A DNA stretch of 51,693 bases from Halomonas sp. SSL-5 (GCF_030708455.1 NZ_JAUYWF010000015.1:1-51693), one strand, 5' to 3'; positions 19,508 through 27,270 are shown, numbered from the stretch's first letter. The notes: generated from the letters alone by a model not told the origin. A program made the numbers and translations.

Positions 19508-19822
19508 CTAGAGCTCGTCGGCGCGCTTGCTTACCGTGCAGCCCAGGCAGCGGCGGAAGGCCGCCTCGGCCGGGGTCTTGATCAGCGTCTCGGCGGCGCC
19601 ATCCACCCCGCCACCCAGGGCGGTAAAGGGCAGCGTGACCAGGAAGATGGCCGTGCCACCCACGGTGGCCGCCGCCAGCAGCGGCCGGGCGATCACCGCA
19701 TCGGCGATCATCGCCCCGCCGCTCGGCCGGGCCTCCATGCGCTGCTCCTGGGCCACCGCCGGCGTCGTGCCCAGCAGCGCCACCAGCGCCAGCGCGAAGA
19801 AAATCAAGGTCCGCTTGCCCAT
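19508..19822 (-). CDS. secreted or membrane-anchored hypothetical protein
   Basis: A 104-residue protein with a clear Sec signal (MGKRTLIFFALALVALLGTT then PAVAQ), a central hydrophobic glycine-rich segment (VGGTAIFLVTLPFTALGGGV) and two Cys close together near the C-terminus (RRCLGCTV). I do not recognise a family. The ATG at 19822 is preferred because AGGGGA lies nine bases upstream; an ATG at 19831 is too close to that site. It is divergent from the outer-membrane protein gene with a 214-base gap holding two palindromes. Confidence 0.65.
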   Translation of the reverse strand: MGKRTLIFFALALVALLGTTPAVAQEQRMEARPSGGAMIADAVIARPLLAAATVGGTAIFLVTLPFTALGGGVDGAAETLIKTPAEAAFRRCLGCTVSKRADEL

Positions 19823-19885
19823 CGCTTTCATTCCCCTGCTCCCTGCAGTCTCTGCTGCCGTTGTCGCCCTGCCAGTACCAGATAA

Positions 19886-19919
19886 CCGATGCATCGGGTA
19901 TGGCACTAACCATGGTTAG
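19886..19919. promoter_or_regulatory. two perfect palindromes in a divergent intergenic region
   Basis: CCGATGCATCGG at 19886-19897 and CTAACCATGGTTAG at 19906-19919 are perfect 12- and 14-base palindromes centred about 21 bases apart, i.e. two helical turns. They lie between the divergent genes at 19822 and 20037, and are candidate operator half-sites for a dimeric regulator. No regulator gene is adjacent. Confidence 0.4.
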
Positions 19920-20036
19920 CTTCTAGAATGCCCGAGGTTACATCCTTTCACAGGATCTTACATCAGGGTAGACGGCTTTCGCCGCTTGCCCAACCCAGCA
20001 GGCGCTGCCTGCACCCACCATGCAATGGAGCGCATG

Positions 20037-20657
20037 ATGAAACGTCTGATCGCCACCGCCGCCCTGGCCACCCTCGTCGCCAGCCCCGCCTTCGCCCAGA
20101 GCTATCAGTACAACCCCAACGAGGGGCCGTATGTTGGGGTCGGTCTTGGCAATGCCGAACTGGATTTTGATATGGCGGGCTACTACGAAAGCTGGGGCTA
20201 TCCGAATGTCAGCTCGGATGATAGCGATACTGCCTATAAGCTGTTCGCCGGTTACCAGTTCAATCCCAATTTCGCCATCGAGGCTGGGTACGCCAACTTC
20301 GGTGAGTTTACAGCCAGTTCCTCAGCTCCTGGTTACGCAGGCCGGTCTGAGCTTGGCATCGAAGGGTTTACCGCTGGTTTGGTTGGCAAACTGCCGATTC
20401 AGAATGGCTTCAGTGTTTACGGCAAGCTGGGCATGATCGCCTGGGATGCTGAACTTGACGAAAGTGAAAACTCTGTTTGGGGAGGCGGCTCTCTGACTTC
20501 CAGCGATGATGGCGCTGACCCCTTCTACGGCATCGGTGCCGAATATGTAGTGAATCAAGCCATCATGCGCCTCGAATACGAGCGTTATGACATCGAGTCC
20601 GATGGGGTAGGCCTTGAAGTTGACCTGGTCTCAGCTGCCATCGGCTACCGCTTCTAA
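20037..20657 (+). CDS. OmpA/OmpW-like outer-membrane beta-barrel protein
   Basis: A 206-residue protein with a signal peptide ending AFA before QSYQYNPNEG, then alternating amphipathic strands such as YVGVGLGNAELDFDM, YKLFAGYQFNPNFAIEAGYA and FSVYGKLGMIAWDAEL, and a terminal aromatic residue (SAAIGYRF), as expected of an eight-stranded barrel in the outer membrane. GGAG lies six bases before the ATG. The mature part uses visibly more A/T-rich codons than neighbours, suggesting recent transfer or relaxed codon selection. A terminator follows. The exact porin family is unclear. Confidence 0.82.
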   Translation: MKRLIATAALATLVASPAFAQSYQYNPNEGPYVGVGLGNAELDFDMAGYYESWGYPNVSSDDSDTAYKLFAGYQFNPNFAIEAGYANFGEFTASSSAPGYAGRSELGIEGFTAGLVGKLPIQNGFSVYGKLGMIAWDAELDESENSVWGGGSLTSSDDGADPFYGIGAEYVVNQAIMRLEYERYDIESDGVGLEVDLVSAAIGYRF

Positions 20658-20680
20658 ACCAAGCCGAGCCTCCGCCAAGC

Positions 20681-20706
20681 ACCGCCCCGCCCTCGTGCGG
20701 GGCGGT
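20681..20706 (+). terminator. terminator after the outer-membrane protein
   Basis: ACCGCCCCGC at 20681-20690 and GCGGGGCGGT at 20697-20706 form a perfect 10-base stem with a six-base loop CCTCGT, followed by TGCGTTAT. Confidence 0.7.
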
Positions 20707-20763
20707 TGCGTTATGGCGTGCCGCCGGCCATGCTGCGCGGCTCGCATGTCTCGGGAGCCCCTC

Positions 20764-22107
20764 GTGAGCCGTTCGGATTCCTCGTTACCCGCGTCCGCGC
20801 ACCGGCGCATCCTGACGCTGGCCTGGCCGATCATCCTCTCCAATATCACCGTGCCGCTGCTTGGGCTGGTGGATACCGCCGTGGTCGGCCACCTGCCGGA
20901 CTCCCGCTACCTGGCCGCGGTGACCCTGGGCGCCACCCTGTTCAGCTTCCTCTACTGGGGCTTCGGCTTCCTGCGCATGGGCACCACCGGGCTCACTTCC
21001 CAGGCGGTGGGGCGCGAGAATGACAGCGATGTGCGCAACCTGCTGGGGCAGTCGCTGCTGCTGGCGGCGGGCATCGGTGCGGCACTGATCCTGTTCTCGC
21101 GGCCACTGATCGCGCTGGGGCTGTGGCTGCTCGACGGCAGCGAGGTGGCCACGGCGCTGGCCGCCGAGTATGCCGAGATCCGCATCCTCTCGGCGCCGGC
21201 GGTGCTCGCCAACTACGCCATCCTCGGCTGGTTCCTGGGCCAGCAGAACTCGCGGGTGACCCTGGCGATTCTGGTGCTGACCAACGGCGTCAATATCGTG
21301 CTCGACCTCGTTTTCGTGGTCGGCCTGGGCATGACCAGCGATGGCGTGGCCTGGGCCACGGTGATCGCCGACTACACCGCGCTCGCCTTCGGCCTGTGGC
21401 TGGTCTCGCGCCAGCTGCGCTGGCTCTCGGGGCGTTTCCTGCGCAGCCGCCTGCTGGCGATTGCCGCCTACGCCGAGCTCTTCACGGTGAACGCCAACCT
21501 CTTCGTGCGCACCCTGGGGCTGCTGTTCGCCATGGCCTTCTTCACCTCACGGGGCGCCGCCCAGGGTGACACCGTGCTCGCCGCCAACGCCGTGCTGCTG
21601 CAGTTCATCATGCTCACCAGCTACGCCCTGGACGGCTTCGCCCACGCCGCCGAGGCCCTGGTCGGACGCTCGGTGGGGGCGCGACGCTGGGGCGAATTCG
21701 CCCGGGCGGTGCGCGGCGCGGCCTGGTTCTCGCTGGCCACCGCCGGCGCGGCCTCGCTGGCCTTCGCCCTGGGCGGCGAGGCGCTGATCGCCCTGCTCAC
21801 CGGCCTGCCGGAGGTGCGTGACACCGCCGCCAGCTACCTGCCGTGGATGATCGCCATGCCGCTGCTCGCGGTGTGGAGCTACCTGCTGGACGGCGTCTTC
21901 ATCGGCGCCACGGCGATCCGCGAGATGCGCAACAGCATCTTCGCCGGCCTCGCCGTCTACCTGCCGGCCTGGTGGCTCGGCCAGGCGCTGCTGCCGGAGG
22001 CCCTCACCAACCATGGGCTGTGGCTGGCCTTCACCCTCTTCACCCTGGTGCGCTCGGCGACGCTGATCGCCTACTATCGCCAACGCCGGCGCAGCGACTG
22101 GCGTTAG
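20764..22107 (+). CDS. dinF: DinF-type MATE efflux transporter
   Basis: A 447-residue multidrug/toxic compound extrusion protein with about 12 membrane helices. The N-terminal LAWPIILSNITVPLLGLVDT and VVGHLPDS motifs, and FLRMGTTGLTSQAVG, closely follow the DinF subgroup. It would export cationic or organic compounds by Na+ or H+ antiport; the substrate is unknown. The GTG at 20764 is taken as start because GGGAG lies about eight bases before it; ATG at 20746 is possible. A long copy of the dispersed element begins 20 bases after the stop. Confidence 0.82.
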   Translation: MSRSDSSLPASAHRRILTLAWPIILSNITVPLLGLVDTAVVGHLPDSRYLAAVTLGATLFSFLYWGFGFLRMGTTGLTSQAVGRENDSDVRNLLGQSLLLAAGIGAALILFSRPLIALGLWLLDGSEVATALAAEYAEIRILSAPAVLANYAILGWFLGQQNSRVTLAILVLTNGVNIVLDLVFVVGLGMTSDGVAWATVIADYTALAFGLWLVSRQLRWLSGRFLRSRLLAIAAYAELFTVNANLFVRTLGLLFAMAFFTSRGAAQGDTVLAANAVLLQFIMLTSYALDGFAHAAEALVGRSVGARRWGEFARAVRGAAWFSLATAGAASLAFALGGEALIALLTGLPEVRDTAASYLPWMIAMPLLAVWSYLLDGVFIGATAIREMRNSIFAGLAVYLPAWWLGQALLPEALTNHGLWLAFTLFTLVRSATLIAYYRQRRRSDWR

Positions 22108-22127
22108 GTAGCTCGCAACACCACATA

Positions 22128-22270
22128 GCGAGAGGCGCCGGGGATAGGCCGAAGAGGGGGTCCGAGGACCAAGGATGGCCGAGGTAGCGCCCAGGGAAGG
22201 GTTCAAAGCGCCCCCTCGAAGGCCTATCGCCGGAACAGCCTCGAGCGATCCTGCTATCGGCTATCCCTCT
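22128..22270 (+). repeat. dispersed structured element, copy B (long form)
   Basis: Begins GCGAGAGGCGCCGGGGATAG and ends near GGCTATCCCTC. GATAGGCC (22143-22150) pairs with GGCCTATC (22221-22228), and GAGGGGG (22154-22160) pairs with CCCCCTC (22211-22217), enclosing the core GTCCGAGGACCAAGGATGGC, then CGAGGTAGCGCCC. The core is shared with copy D, and partly with copy E. It fills most of the 271-base gap between dinF and the AtoE-type gene. Confidence 0.85.
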
Positions 22271-22378
22271 TAATGGTGAGAGGCCTGGACCGTTGGCAGC
22301 GAAATAACGCAAGATACTGACGCTGCGCTACTTTCTGTGCTGGACCACCAAGAACACTCACAACAGTAAGGGAACGCC

Positions 22379-23689
22379 ATGCTCAAGGCCCTCTCGAGAC
22401 CGGCGGTGAAGCTGGTCGAACGCTATCTGCCCGACCCCTATATCTTCGTGCTGCTGCTGACCATCATCGCCGCGGTGGCCGCCATCGCCGTGGAGCGCCA
22501 GACGCCGCTGGCGGTGATGCGCATGTGGGGCGACGGCTTCTGGAACCTGCTGACCTTCTCGATGCAGATGCTGCTGGTGCTGGTCACCGGCTTCATGCTG
22601 GCCAGCTCCCCACCCGTGAAGAAGCTGCTGCAGCGCCTTGCCGCCCTGGCCAAGGGCCCCGGCGGCGCCATCCTGCTGGTCACCTATGTGTCGCTGGCGG
22701 CCAGCTGGATCAACTGGGGCTTCGGCCTGGTGGTGGGCGCGCTGTTCGCCAAGGAGCTGGCCCGCCTGGTACGCGTCGACTACCGCCTGCTGGTGGCCAG
22801 CGCCTACTCCGGCTTCATCGTCTGGCACGGCGGCCTGGCCGGCTCGGTGCCGCTGACCATCGCCACCGACGGCCATTTCAGCGCCGACCAGATCGGCGTG
22901 ATCGGCACCGGCTCCACCATCTTCGCCTTCTTCAACCTGGCCATCGTGGCGATGCTGTTCATCTCCGTGCCGCTGGTCAACCGCATGATGCTGCCCGACG
23001 AGAAGGACAGCGTCTTCGTCGATCCCAAGCTGCTCGGCGATGACGAGGAAGAGCGCGTGCGCATCACCCGACCCGCCGAACGCATGGAGAACAGCGTGGT
23101 GCTGGCCTGGCTGGTGGGCATCCCCGGCCTGATCTTCCTGGTCGATCACTTCTTCCTGCGCGGCGGCGGGCTGAACCTCAACGTGGTCAACTTCCTGTTC
23201 CTGTTCCTGGCCATCGTGCTGCACCGCACCCCGCGCAGCCTGCTGACCAGCCTGCATGAAGCGATCAAGGGCGGCGCCGGCATCGTCATCCAGTTCCCCT
23301 TCTACGCCGGGATCATGGCGATCATGGTGCAGTCGGGCCTGGCGACCAGCATGTCCGAGTCGCTGGTCTCCTTCGCCACCGAGACCACCCTGCCCTTCTG
23401 GACCTTCATCAGCGCCGGCATCGTCAACCTCTTCGTGCCTTCCGGTGGCGGCCAGTGGGCCGTGCAGGCGCCGGTGATGCTGCCCGCCGCCCAGGCGCTG
23501 GGCGTGGACATCCCCCGCATCGCCATGGCCGTGGCCTGGGGTGACGCCTGGACCAACCTGCTGCAGCCCTTCTGGGCCCTGCCGGTGCTGGGTATCGCCG
23601 GGCTCAAGGCCAAGGACATCATGGGCTTCTGCCTGATCCAGCTGGTCATCACCGGGGTGCTAATCTCGATCGGCCTGACCTGGTTCTGA
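22379..23689 (+). CDS. atoE: AtoE-family short-chain fatty acid transporter
   Basis: A 436-residue inner-membrane permease of the AtoE (TIGR00366) family. It begins MLKALSRPAVKLVERYLPDP and has about ten to twelve helices, with ASWINWGFGLVVGALFAKEL and the family's FIVWHGGLAGSVPLTIA segment. The conserved FVPSGGGQWAVQAPVML is also present. It is thought to take up butyrate, acetoacetate or similar acids. AAGGGA precedes the ATG. No ato CoA-transferase genes are adjacent, so the substrate is inferred from family only. Confidence 0.87.
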   Translation: MLKALSRPAVKLVERYLPDPYIFVLLLTIIAAVAAIAVERQTPLAVMRMWGDGFWNLLTFSMQMLLVLVTGFMLASSPPVKKLLQRLAALAKGPGGAILLVTYVSLAASWINWGFGLVVGALFAKELARLVRVDYRLLVASAYSGFIVWHGGLAGSVPLTIATDGHFSADQIGVIGTGSTIFAFFNLAIVAMLFISVPLVNRMMLPDEKDSVFVDPKLLGDDEEERVRITRPAERMENSVVLAWLVGIPGLIFLVDHFFLRGGGLNLNVVNFLFLFLAIVLHRTPRSLLTSLHEAIKGGAGIVIQFPFYAGIMAIMVQSGLATSMSESLVSFATETTLPFWTFISAGIVNLFVPSGGGQWAVQAPVMLPAAQALGVDIPRIAMAVAWGDAWTNLLQPFWALPVLGIAGLKAKDIMGFCLIQLVITGVLISIGLTWF

Positions 23690-23711
23690 CGCCTGCTCCA
23701 CCCAGACGCAC

Positions 23712-23744
23712 AACGCCTTGTCCCCAGGCCGGGGGCAAGGCGTT
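23712..23744 (+). terminator. hairpin after atoE
   Basis: AACGCCTTGTCCCC at 23712-23725 pairs with GGGGGCAAGGCGTT at 23731-23744 (one G-U pair) around AGGCC. The tail ATGCTG lacks a T-run. Confidence 0.6.
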
Positions 23745-23775
23745 ATGCTGTGGATAACCCTCAAGGAGACTGCCC

Positions 23776-24297
23776 ATGGATGTCCATCCCCTGCCCGGCC
23801 AGCACGAGCTCTCGATGACCGTGCTGATGACCCCCGACATGGCCAACTTCAGCGGCAAGGTACACGGCGGCGCCATCCTCAAGAAGCTCGACGAGGTGGC
23901 CTACGCCTGCGCCAGCCGCTACGCCGGCCACTACGTGGTCACCCTCTCGGTGGACCAGGTGCTGTTCAAGCAGCCGATCCACGTCGGCGAACTGGTCACC
24001 TTCCTGGCCTGCGTCAACCACGTCGGCCGCTCCTCCATGGAGATCGGCATCAAGGTGGTGGCCGAGGACATCCAGCACAAGCTGATCCGCCACACCAACA
24101 GCTGCTACCTGACCATGGTGGCGGTGGACGCCGACGGCAAGCCGGCCCCGGTGCCTCCGCTCAGGCTGGAGACCAAGTTACAGCGGCTGCGCTTCGAGAA
24201 GGCGGCGCTGCGCAAGAAGCTGCGTAAGCAGGCCGAGGAGGAGGAGCGCCGTACCCAGGCCGAGCACGGCGCCGATGAGCCGGGGAAAGAGGATTAA
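23776..24297 (+). CDS. hotdog-fold acyl-CoA thioesterase, YciA/ACOT type
   Basis: A 173-residue acyl-CoA hydrolase. ANFSGKVHGGAILKKLDEVA near residue 30 is the signature of the ACOT/YciA group, with the catalytic Asp in KKLDEVA. VTLSVDQVLFKQPIHVGELV and NHVGRSSMEIGIKV follow the hotdog pattern. The C-terminal 40 residues are a charged, probably coiled-coil extension. AAGGAG lies six bases before the ATG. Its TAA overlaps the TAA of the convergent I78 gene in TTAA at 24294-24297. Likely acts on short or medium acyl-CoA. Confidence 0.88.
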   Translation: MDVHPLPGQHELSMTVLMTPDMANFSGKVHGGAILKKLDEVAYACASRYAGHYVVTLSVDQVLFKQPIHVGELVTFLACVNHVGRSSMEIGIKVVAEDIQHKLIRHTNSCYLTMVAVDADGKPAPVPPLRLETKLQRLRFEKAALRKKLRKQAEEEERRTQAEHGADEPGKED

Positions 24298-24620
24298 CCG
24301 CAGACGATCTCGGCGATCGTGTCTTCTTCGTCGAGGCGCACGTTGAGTCGGTCCGGCCGGTAGTCGAGGGTCACCGCCTCGCCGGGGCGCACCACCCGCA
24401 TGCTCGCCGCGTCGCTCTCGGCGCGGATGGCCTCGCCCAGCGCCTCGCGGTAGGTGCGGCCGACGCGGTCCTGGACGCGCTCGGCGCCACACTCGCCGCT
24501 GGCCTCCACACGAGGTGGCGGTGGCGCCGGCTCCGGGCTCGGCGCCGCATTCATGCTGCTGCAGCCGGCCAGCAGCAGCGCCAGGCCGACCCCCAGCGGG
24601 CGTAGTGGTCTCTGCCTCAT
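24294..24620 (-). CDS. lipoprotein with I78-family peptidase inhibitor domain
   Basis: A 108-residue lipoprotein. The signal ends in LLAGCSS, a lipobox with the lipidated Cys near residue 20. After a Pro-rich linker comes a domain ending RPDRLNVRLDEEDTIAEIVC, characteristic of I78 (potato inhibitor I-like) bacterial inhibitors. It would sit in the outer or inner membrane facing the periplasm and could block serine proteases. A Cys pair in the mature domain may form a disulfide. GGGAG precedes the ATG. Convergent with the thioesterase gene. Confidence 0.8.
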   Translation of the reverse strand: MRQRPLRPLGVGLALLLAGCSSMNAAPSPEPAPPPPRVEASGECGAERVQDRVGRTYREALGEAIRAESDAASMRVVRPGEAVTLDYRPDRLNVRLDEEDTIAEIVCG

Positions 24621-24659
24621 GCCTTGAGCTCCCTGACATCAAGAGAAGAACATCGAGAG

Positions 24660-24698
24660 AAAAAAAGCTGCACCGGCGCGGCCAGGCCGCACCGATGC
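24660..24698 (-). terminator. rho-independent terminator of the entericidin-like gene
   Basis: Read on the minus strand, GCATCGGTGCGGCC and GGCCGCGCCGGTGC form a 14-base stem with two G-U pairs, followed by AGC and seven T residues (A-tract at 24660-24666 on the plus strand). Confidence 0.85.
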
Positions 24699-24726
24699 TG
24701 CCTTTTACGTTATGCCGGCACCCGAC

Positions 24727-24858
24727 TCAGGAGGCGGCGTCCTGAACCGCCTCGCCGCCCTGTTCGATATCCTGGCCGGCACCGCGGATGGTGTTGCAGC
24801 CGGCGAGCAGCGAGACGGCGAAGAGGGTCGCCATCAGCATCGTCAGTGAGCGTTTCAT
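24727..24858 (-). CDS. entericidin-like small lipoprotein, 43 aa
   Basis: Short ORF found by direct reading. It reads MKRSLTMLMATLFAVSLLAG then CNTIRGAGQDIEQGGEAVQD and ends AAS. The lipobox (LLAGC) is followed by the short GxGQDIxxGGExxxD motif of entericidin A/B peptides, membrane lipoproteins that in E. coli act in a stationary-phase antidote/toxin pair. AAGGAG is seven bases before the ATG, and a strong terminator follows the gene. No second entericidin gene is next to it. Such peptides are common in proteobacteria and usually of unknown effect. Confidence 0.85.
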   Translation of the reverse strand: MKRSLTMLMATLFAVSLLAGCNTIRGAGQDIEQGGEAVQDAAS

Positions 24859-24924
24859 GGGCTATCTCCTTGCGGGTTGGGAGTGTTGCAGGAGTTAATT
24901 TAGCAGCCAACGGCAAGTCGCGCC

Positions 24925-25671
24925 CTACCCGAGCAGCAAGCGCAGGATGATCGCCACGATCACCGCCACCGTGAGCCACTTGACCACGAAGGCCCCGCGC
25001 GGGCTGACGTTGACCTTCACCGCCAGCCAGGCCCCGGTCATGCTGCCCGCCGCCAGCAGCAGGCCGTAGCTCCAGCGTACCTGGTCGTTGACCAGGAACA
25101 GCGCCAGCGCCGGCAGGGTGTAGACCAGCACGATCAGCACCTTGAAGACGTTTACCTGGGCCAGGTCGATCCTGAGCATGCGGTAGAGCACCACGATGAA
25201 CAGGATGCCCACCCCCACCTGGATGAAGCCGCCGTAGAGGCCGATGGCGAACATCGCCAGGTAGACCGCCGGCGTCAGACGCTCGGGGGTCAGCGGGCGG
25301 GTGTCCAGGCGCGGCTGTGGCAGCAGCATCAGCAGCGCCGAGCCCGCCATCACCACGATCAGGATCGCCTCGAAGAGGGCGTCGCCGGTGCGCAGGGCCA
25401 GCCAGGCCCCGACCAGCGAGCCCACCACCGCCGGCACCGAGAGGCGCAGCGAGAGGCCTACATGGCGCGCCCCGGCACGAAAGAAGTTGTAGACCGCCGA
25501 GACGCTCTGCAGGGCGATGGAGACGCGGTTGGTGCCGTTGGCCACCTGGGGGGGCAGGCCCAGGAACATCAGCAGCGGCAGGGTGAGCATGGAGCCGCCG
25601 GCGGAGAGCACATTGATGAAGCCGGCCAGCGTGCCGATCAGCAGCAGGGCCAGCGCCTCGATCAGGGTCAT
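24925..25671 (-). CDS. TauE/SafE-family membrane exporter
   Basis: A 248-residue protein of the sulfite exporter TauE/SafE family (DUF81), with about seven or eight helices. LLIGTLAGFINVLSAGGSML near the N-terminus and the second-half repeat YLAMFAIGLYGGFIQVGVGI are the paired signature motifs. Members export or import sulfite, sulfoacetate or other small anions; the substrate here is unknown. The ATG at 25671 follows AAAGGA by eight bases. It lies upstream of, and in the same direction as, the entericidin-like gene, 66 bases apart. Confidence 0.85.
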   Translation of the reverse strand: MTLIEALALLLIGTLAGFINVLSAGGSMLTLPLLMFLGLPPQVANGTNRVSIALQSVSAVYNFFRAGARHVGLSLRLSVPAVVGSLVGAWLALRTGDALFEAILIVVMAGSALLMLLPQPRLDTRPLTPERLTPAVYLAMFAIGLYGGFIQVGVGILFIVVLYRMLRIDLAQVNVFKVLIVLVYTLPALALFLVNDQVRWSYGLLLAAGSMTGAWLAVKVNVSPRGAFVVKWLTVAVIVAIILRLLLG

Positions 25672-25812
25672 GGGAGCGTCCTTTCGGGGTCGGGCAGCAC
25701 AGCTTAGCCGCCCGGGCAGCCGGGGAAAACTCTCCACGGTCCTGTGTCAGCGGTTCTGTGGCATGATGCCAGGCAGGCGATACCGCTCGTTGATTACCCG
25801 GGAGAGCCCTTG

Positions 25813-26256
25813 ATGGACCACTTCGAGCCCGACCCCCGACTGGTGGAAGACAGCTATCCGGTCACCGAGCTGCCGCTCTGCCAGCTGCGGCTGATGAACG
25901 ATACCCGCTTCCCCTGGCTGCTACTGATCCCCCGGAAGCGGGGCGTCAGCGAGGTCTTCGAGCTGAGTGACGCGGAGCAGCAGCAGCTGTGGCGGGAGGC
26001 GGGGCGGATCGGCCAGGCCTTCAAGACGCTGATGGGGGCCGACAAGCTCAACGTGGCCAGCCTCGGCAACGTGGTGGCACAGCTGCATGTGCACCTGGTG
26101 CTGCGCCGCGAGGATGACGCCGCCTGGCCGGGGCCGGTGTGGGGCCAGGGCGAGGCCGAGCCCTACGACCTGGACGCCCTGGCCGCCATGCGCGACCGCG
26201 TGCTGGCCATGCTCGAGGGGCTGGACCTGCGCCCCGACGAGGCGCGGGCCTCCTAG
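25813..26256 (+). CDS. HIT-family nucleotide hydrolase-like protein
   Basis: A 147-residue histidine-triad protein. The active-site segment reads NVVAQLHVHLVLR, so the first His of the usual HxHxH is Gln while the two following His, including the catalytic middle one, are kept; PAWPGPVWG-like residues follow, as in gammaproteobacterial HIT proteins. It likely hydrolyses nucleotide phosphoramidates or dinucleoside phosphates. GGAG is eight bases before the ATG at 25813. The stop shares CTAG with the stop of the convergent lipoprotein gene. Confidence 0.85.
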   Translation: MDHFEPDPRLVEDSYPVTELPLCQLRLMNDTRFPWLLLIPRKRGVSEVFELSDAEQQQLWREAGRIGQAFKTLMGADKLNVASLGNVVAQLHVHLVLRREDDAAWPGPVWGQGEAEPYDLDALAAMRDRVLAMLEGLDLRPDEARAS

Positions 26257-26615
26257 GGCGAGGGCGGGCCGACACGCGCGAGGATCTCCGCCGCCAGCGC
26301 CTCGAGGGTGTTCGGCGGCAGCGTGCGGCCACCGCGGCTGGCGGCGAGGCGCAGTCGGCTGTGGTCACCCTCCCCTTCCACCTCGACCCGCACCCGATAG
26401 CCCGGCCAGCGCGAGAACACCGCCTCGAGCCGCCCCAGCGAGGCATCGGCGTGGCGCACCACATACCCCCCCGCCATCAGCGCCTCGGCGCTGGCCTCCA
26501 GGGCGCGAGGCCCAGGCGCATCGACGGACAGCTCCATGGGCGGCAGCGAGGATGAAGGGGTGGCGCAGCCGGCCAGCAGTCCCAGCAACAGCAGCGCGCC
26601 GAGCAGACGACTCAT
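26253..26615 (-). CDS. small lipoprotein, 120 aa
   Basis: A 120-residue predicted lipoprotein. MSRLLGALLLLGLLAGCATP has a lipobox (LLAGC) with the lipidated Cys at about residue 17. The mature part is acidic with no Cys and contains the pattern LEAVFSRWPGYRVRVEVEGE. It follows another lipoprotein gene with an ATGA overlap at 26612-26615, so the two are coexpressed and may work together. The family is not recognised. Confidence 0.75.
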   Translation of the reverse strand: MSRLLGALLLLGLLAGCATPSSSLPPMELSVDAPGPRALEASAEALMAGGYVVRHADASLGRLEAVFSRWPGYRVRVEVEGEGDHSRLRLAASRGGRTLPPNTLEALAAEILARVGPPSP

Positions 26616-27151
26616 GGCGCACCTCCCGCCCGCATGGCCCGGTGCAGGCCGCCACAGAAGGCCTCGCTGCTGGCGCTGCGCGCCTCCACCAGCTCGCCGC
26701 GCCAGTCGATGACCTGCAGGTCGCGGCTGACTCGCACTTCTCCCCCGCTGACCAGCAGCGAGACACGCTCCAGCTCGGTGGCGTCGCGGGTCAGGCTGCC
26801 CACCCCGCCGAAGCCGATCATCACCCCGCCGCCGATGCCGCTGCGGCCGCCGCCCAGGCCGATGCCGCCGAACACCCCGCGCCGCTCCCAAGTATCGTAG
26901 CGATCGCCGTAGCCGGGCAGGATGCGGGTACGCTCGGCGCTCACCAGTGCCGGCGCCGTGGCGGTATGGCGAATCAGGAAGCCGTCGTCCTCGAGCGCCG
27001 TCACCGCCCGGGCGAGTACCTCCCGCGGCGACGCCTCGTCGACGGGCCATTGGCAGGCCGCCGCGGGCGGTGGCTCCGCCACCGGCAGGGTCGCGGGAAC
27101 GGTCTGGCAGCCGGCCAGCGCCAGCATGATGAGCAACGGCCAGGGACGCAT
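26612..27151 (-). CDS. lipoprotein with a glycine-rich loop, 179 aa
   Basis: A 179-residue predicted lipoprotein: MRPWPLLIMLALAGCQTVPA contains the lipobox LAGC. A central glycine-rich stretch (GVFGGIGLGGGRSGIGGGVM) resembles glycine-zipper membrane-associating segments. The C-terminal part has two more Cys outside the lipobox (QCW-like region and EAFCGGLHR). GGGAG lies about eight bases before the ATG at 27151. The first gene of a two-gene unit with the 120-residue lipoprotein. Family not recognised. Confidence 0.75.
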   Translation of the reverse strand: MRPWPLLIMLALAGCQTVPATLPVAEPPPAAACQWPVDEASPREVLARAVTALEDDGFLIRHTATAPALVSAERTRILPGYGDRYDTWERRGVFGGIGLGGGRSGIGGGVMIGFGGVGSLTRDATELERVSLLVSGGEVRVSRDLQVIDWRGELVEARSASSEAFCGGLHRAMRAGGAP

Positions 27152-27219
27152 GGTCTCTCTCCCGAGGTTGGACAGCTCCAGTGTAGGCCAGGGCAATCGC
27201 AGTTACCGACAGGGTGATG

Positions 27220-27270
27220 GCGAAAGGCGCCGGGGACAGCCTTGAGCGGTACTGCCATCTGCGATAGCCC
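27220..27270 (+). repeat. dispersed element, copy C (short form)
   Basis: GCGAAAGGCGCCGGGGACAG is joined directly to CCTTGAGCGGTACTGCCATC then TGCGATAGCCC. The left part equals the left end of the long copies and the right part matches the right end of copy D on the opposite strand. It looks like an internal-deletion derivative, located between divergent genes. Confidence 0.7.

Noticed and set aside
27190..27219. A degraded second copy of the dispersed element upstream of copy C
   Set aside because: GGGCAATCGCAG resembles the reverse right end, but the match is too short and partial to claim.
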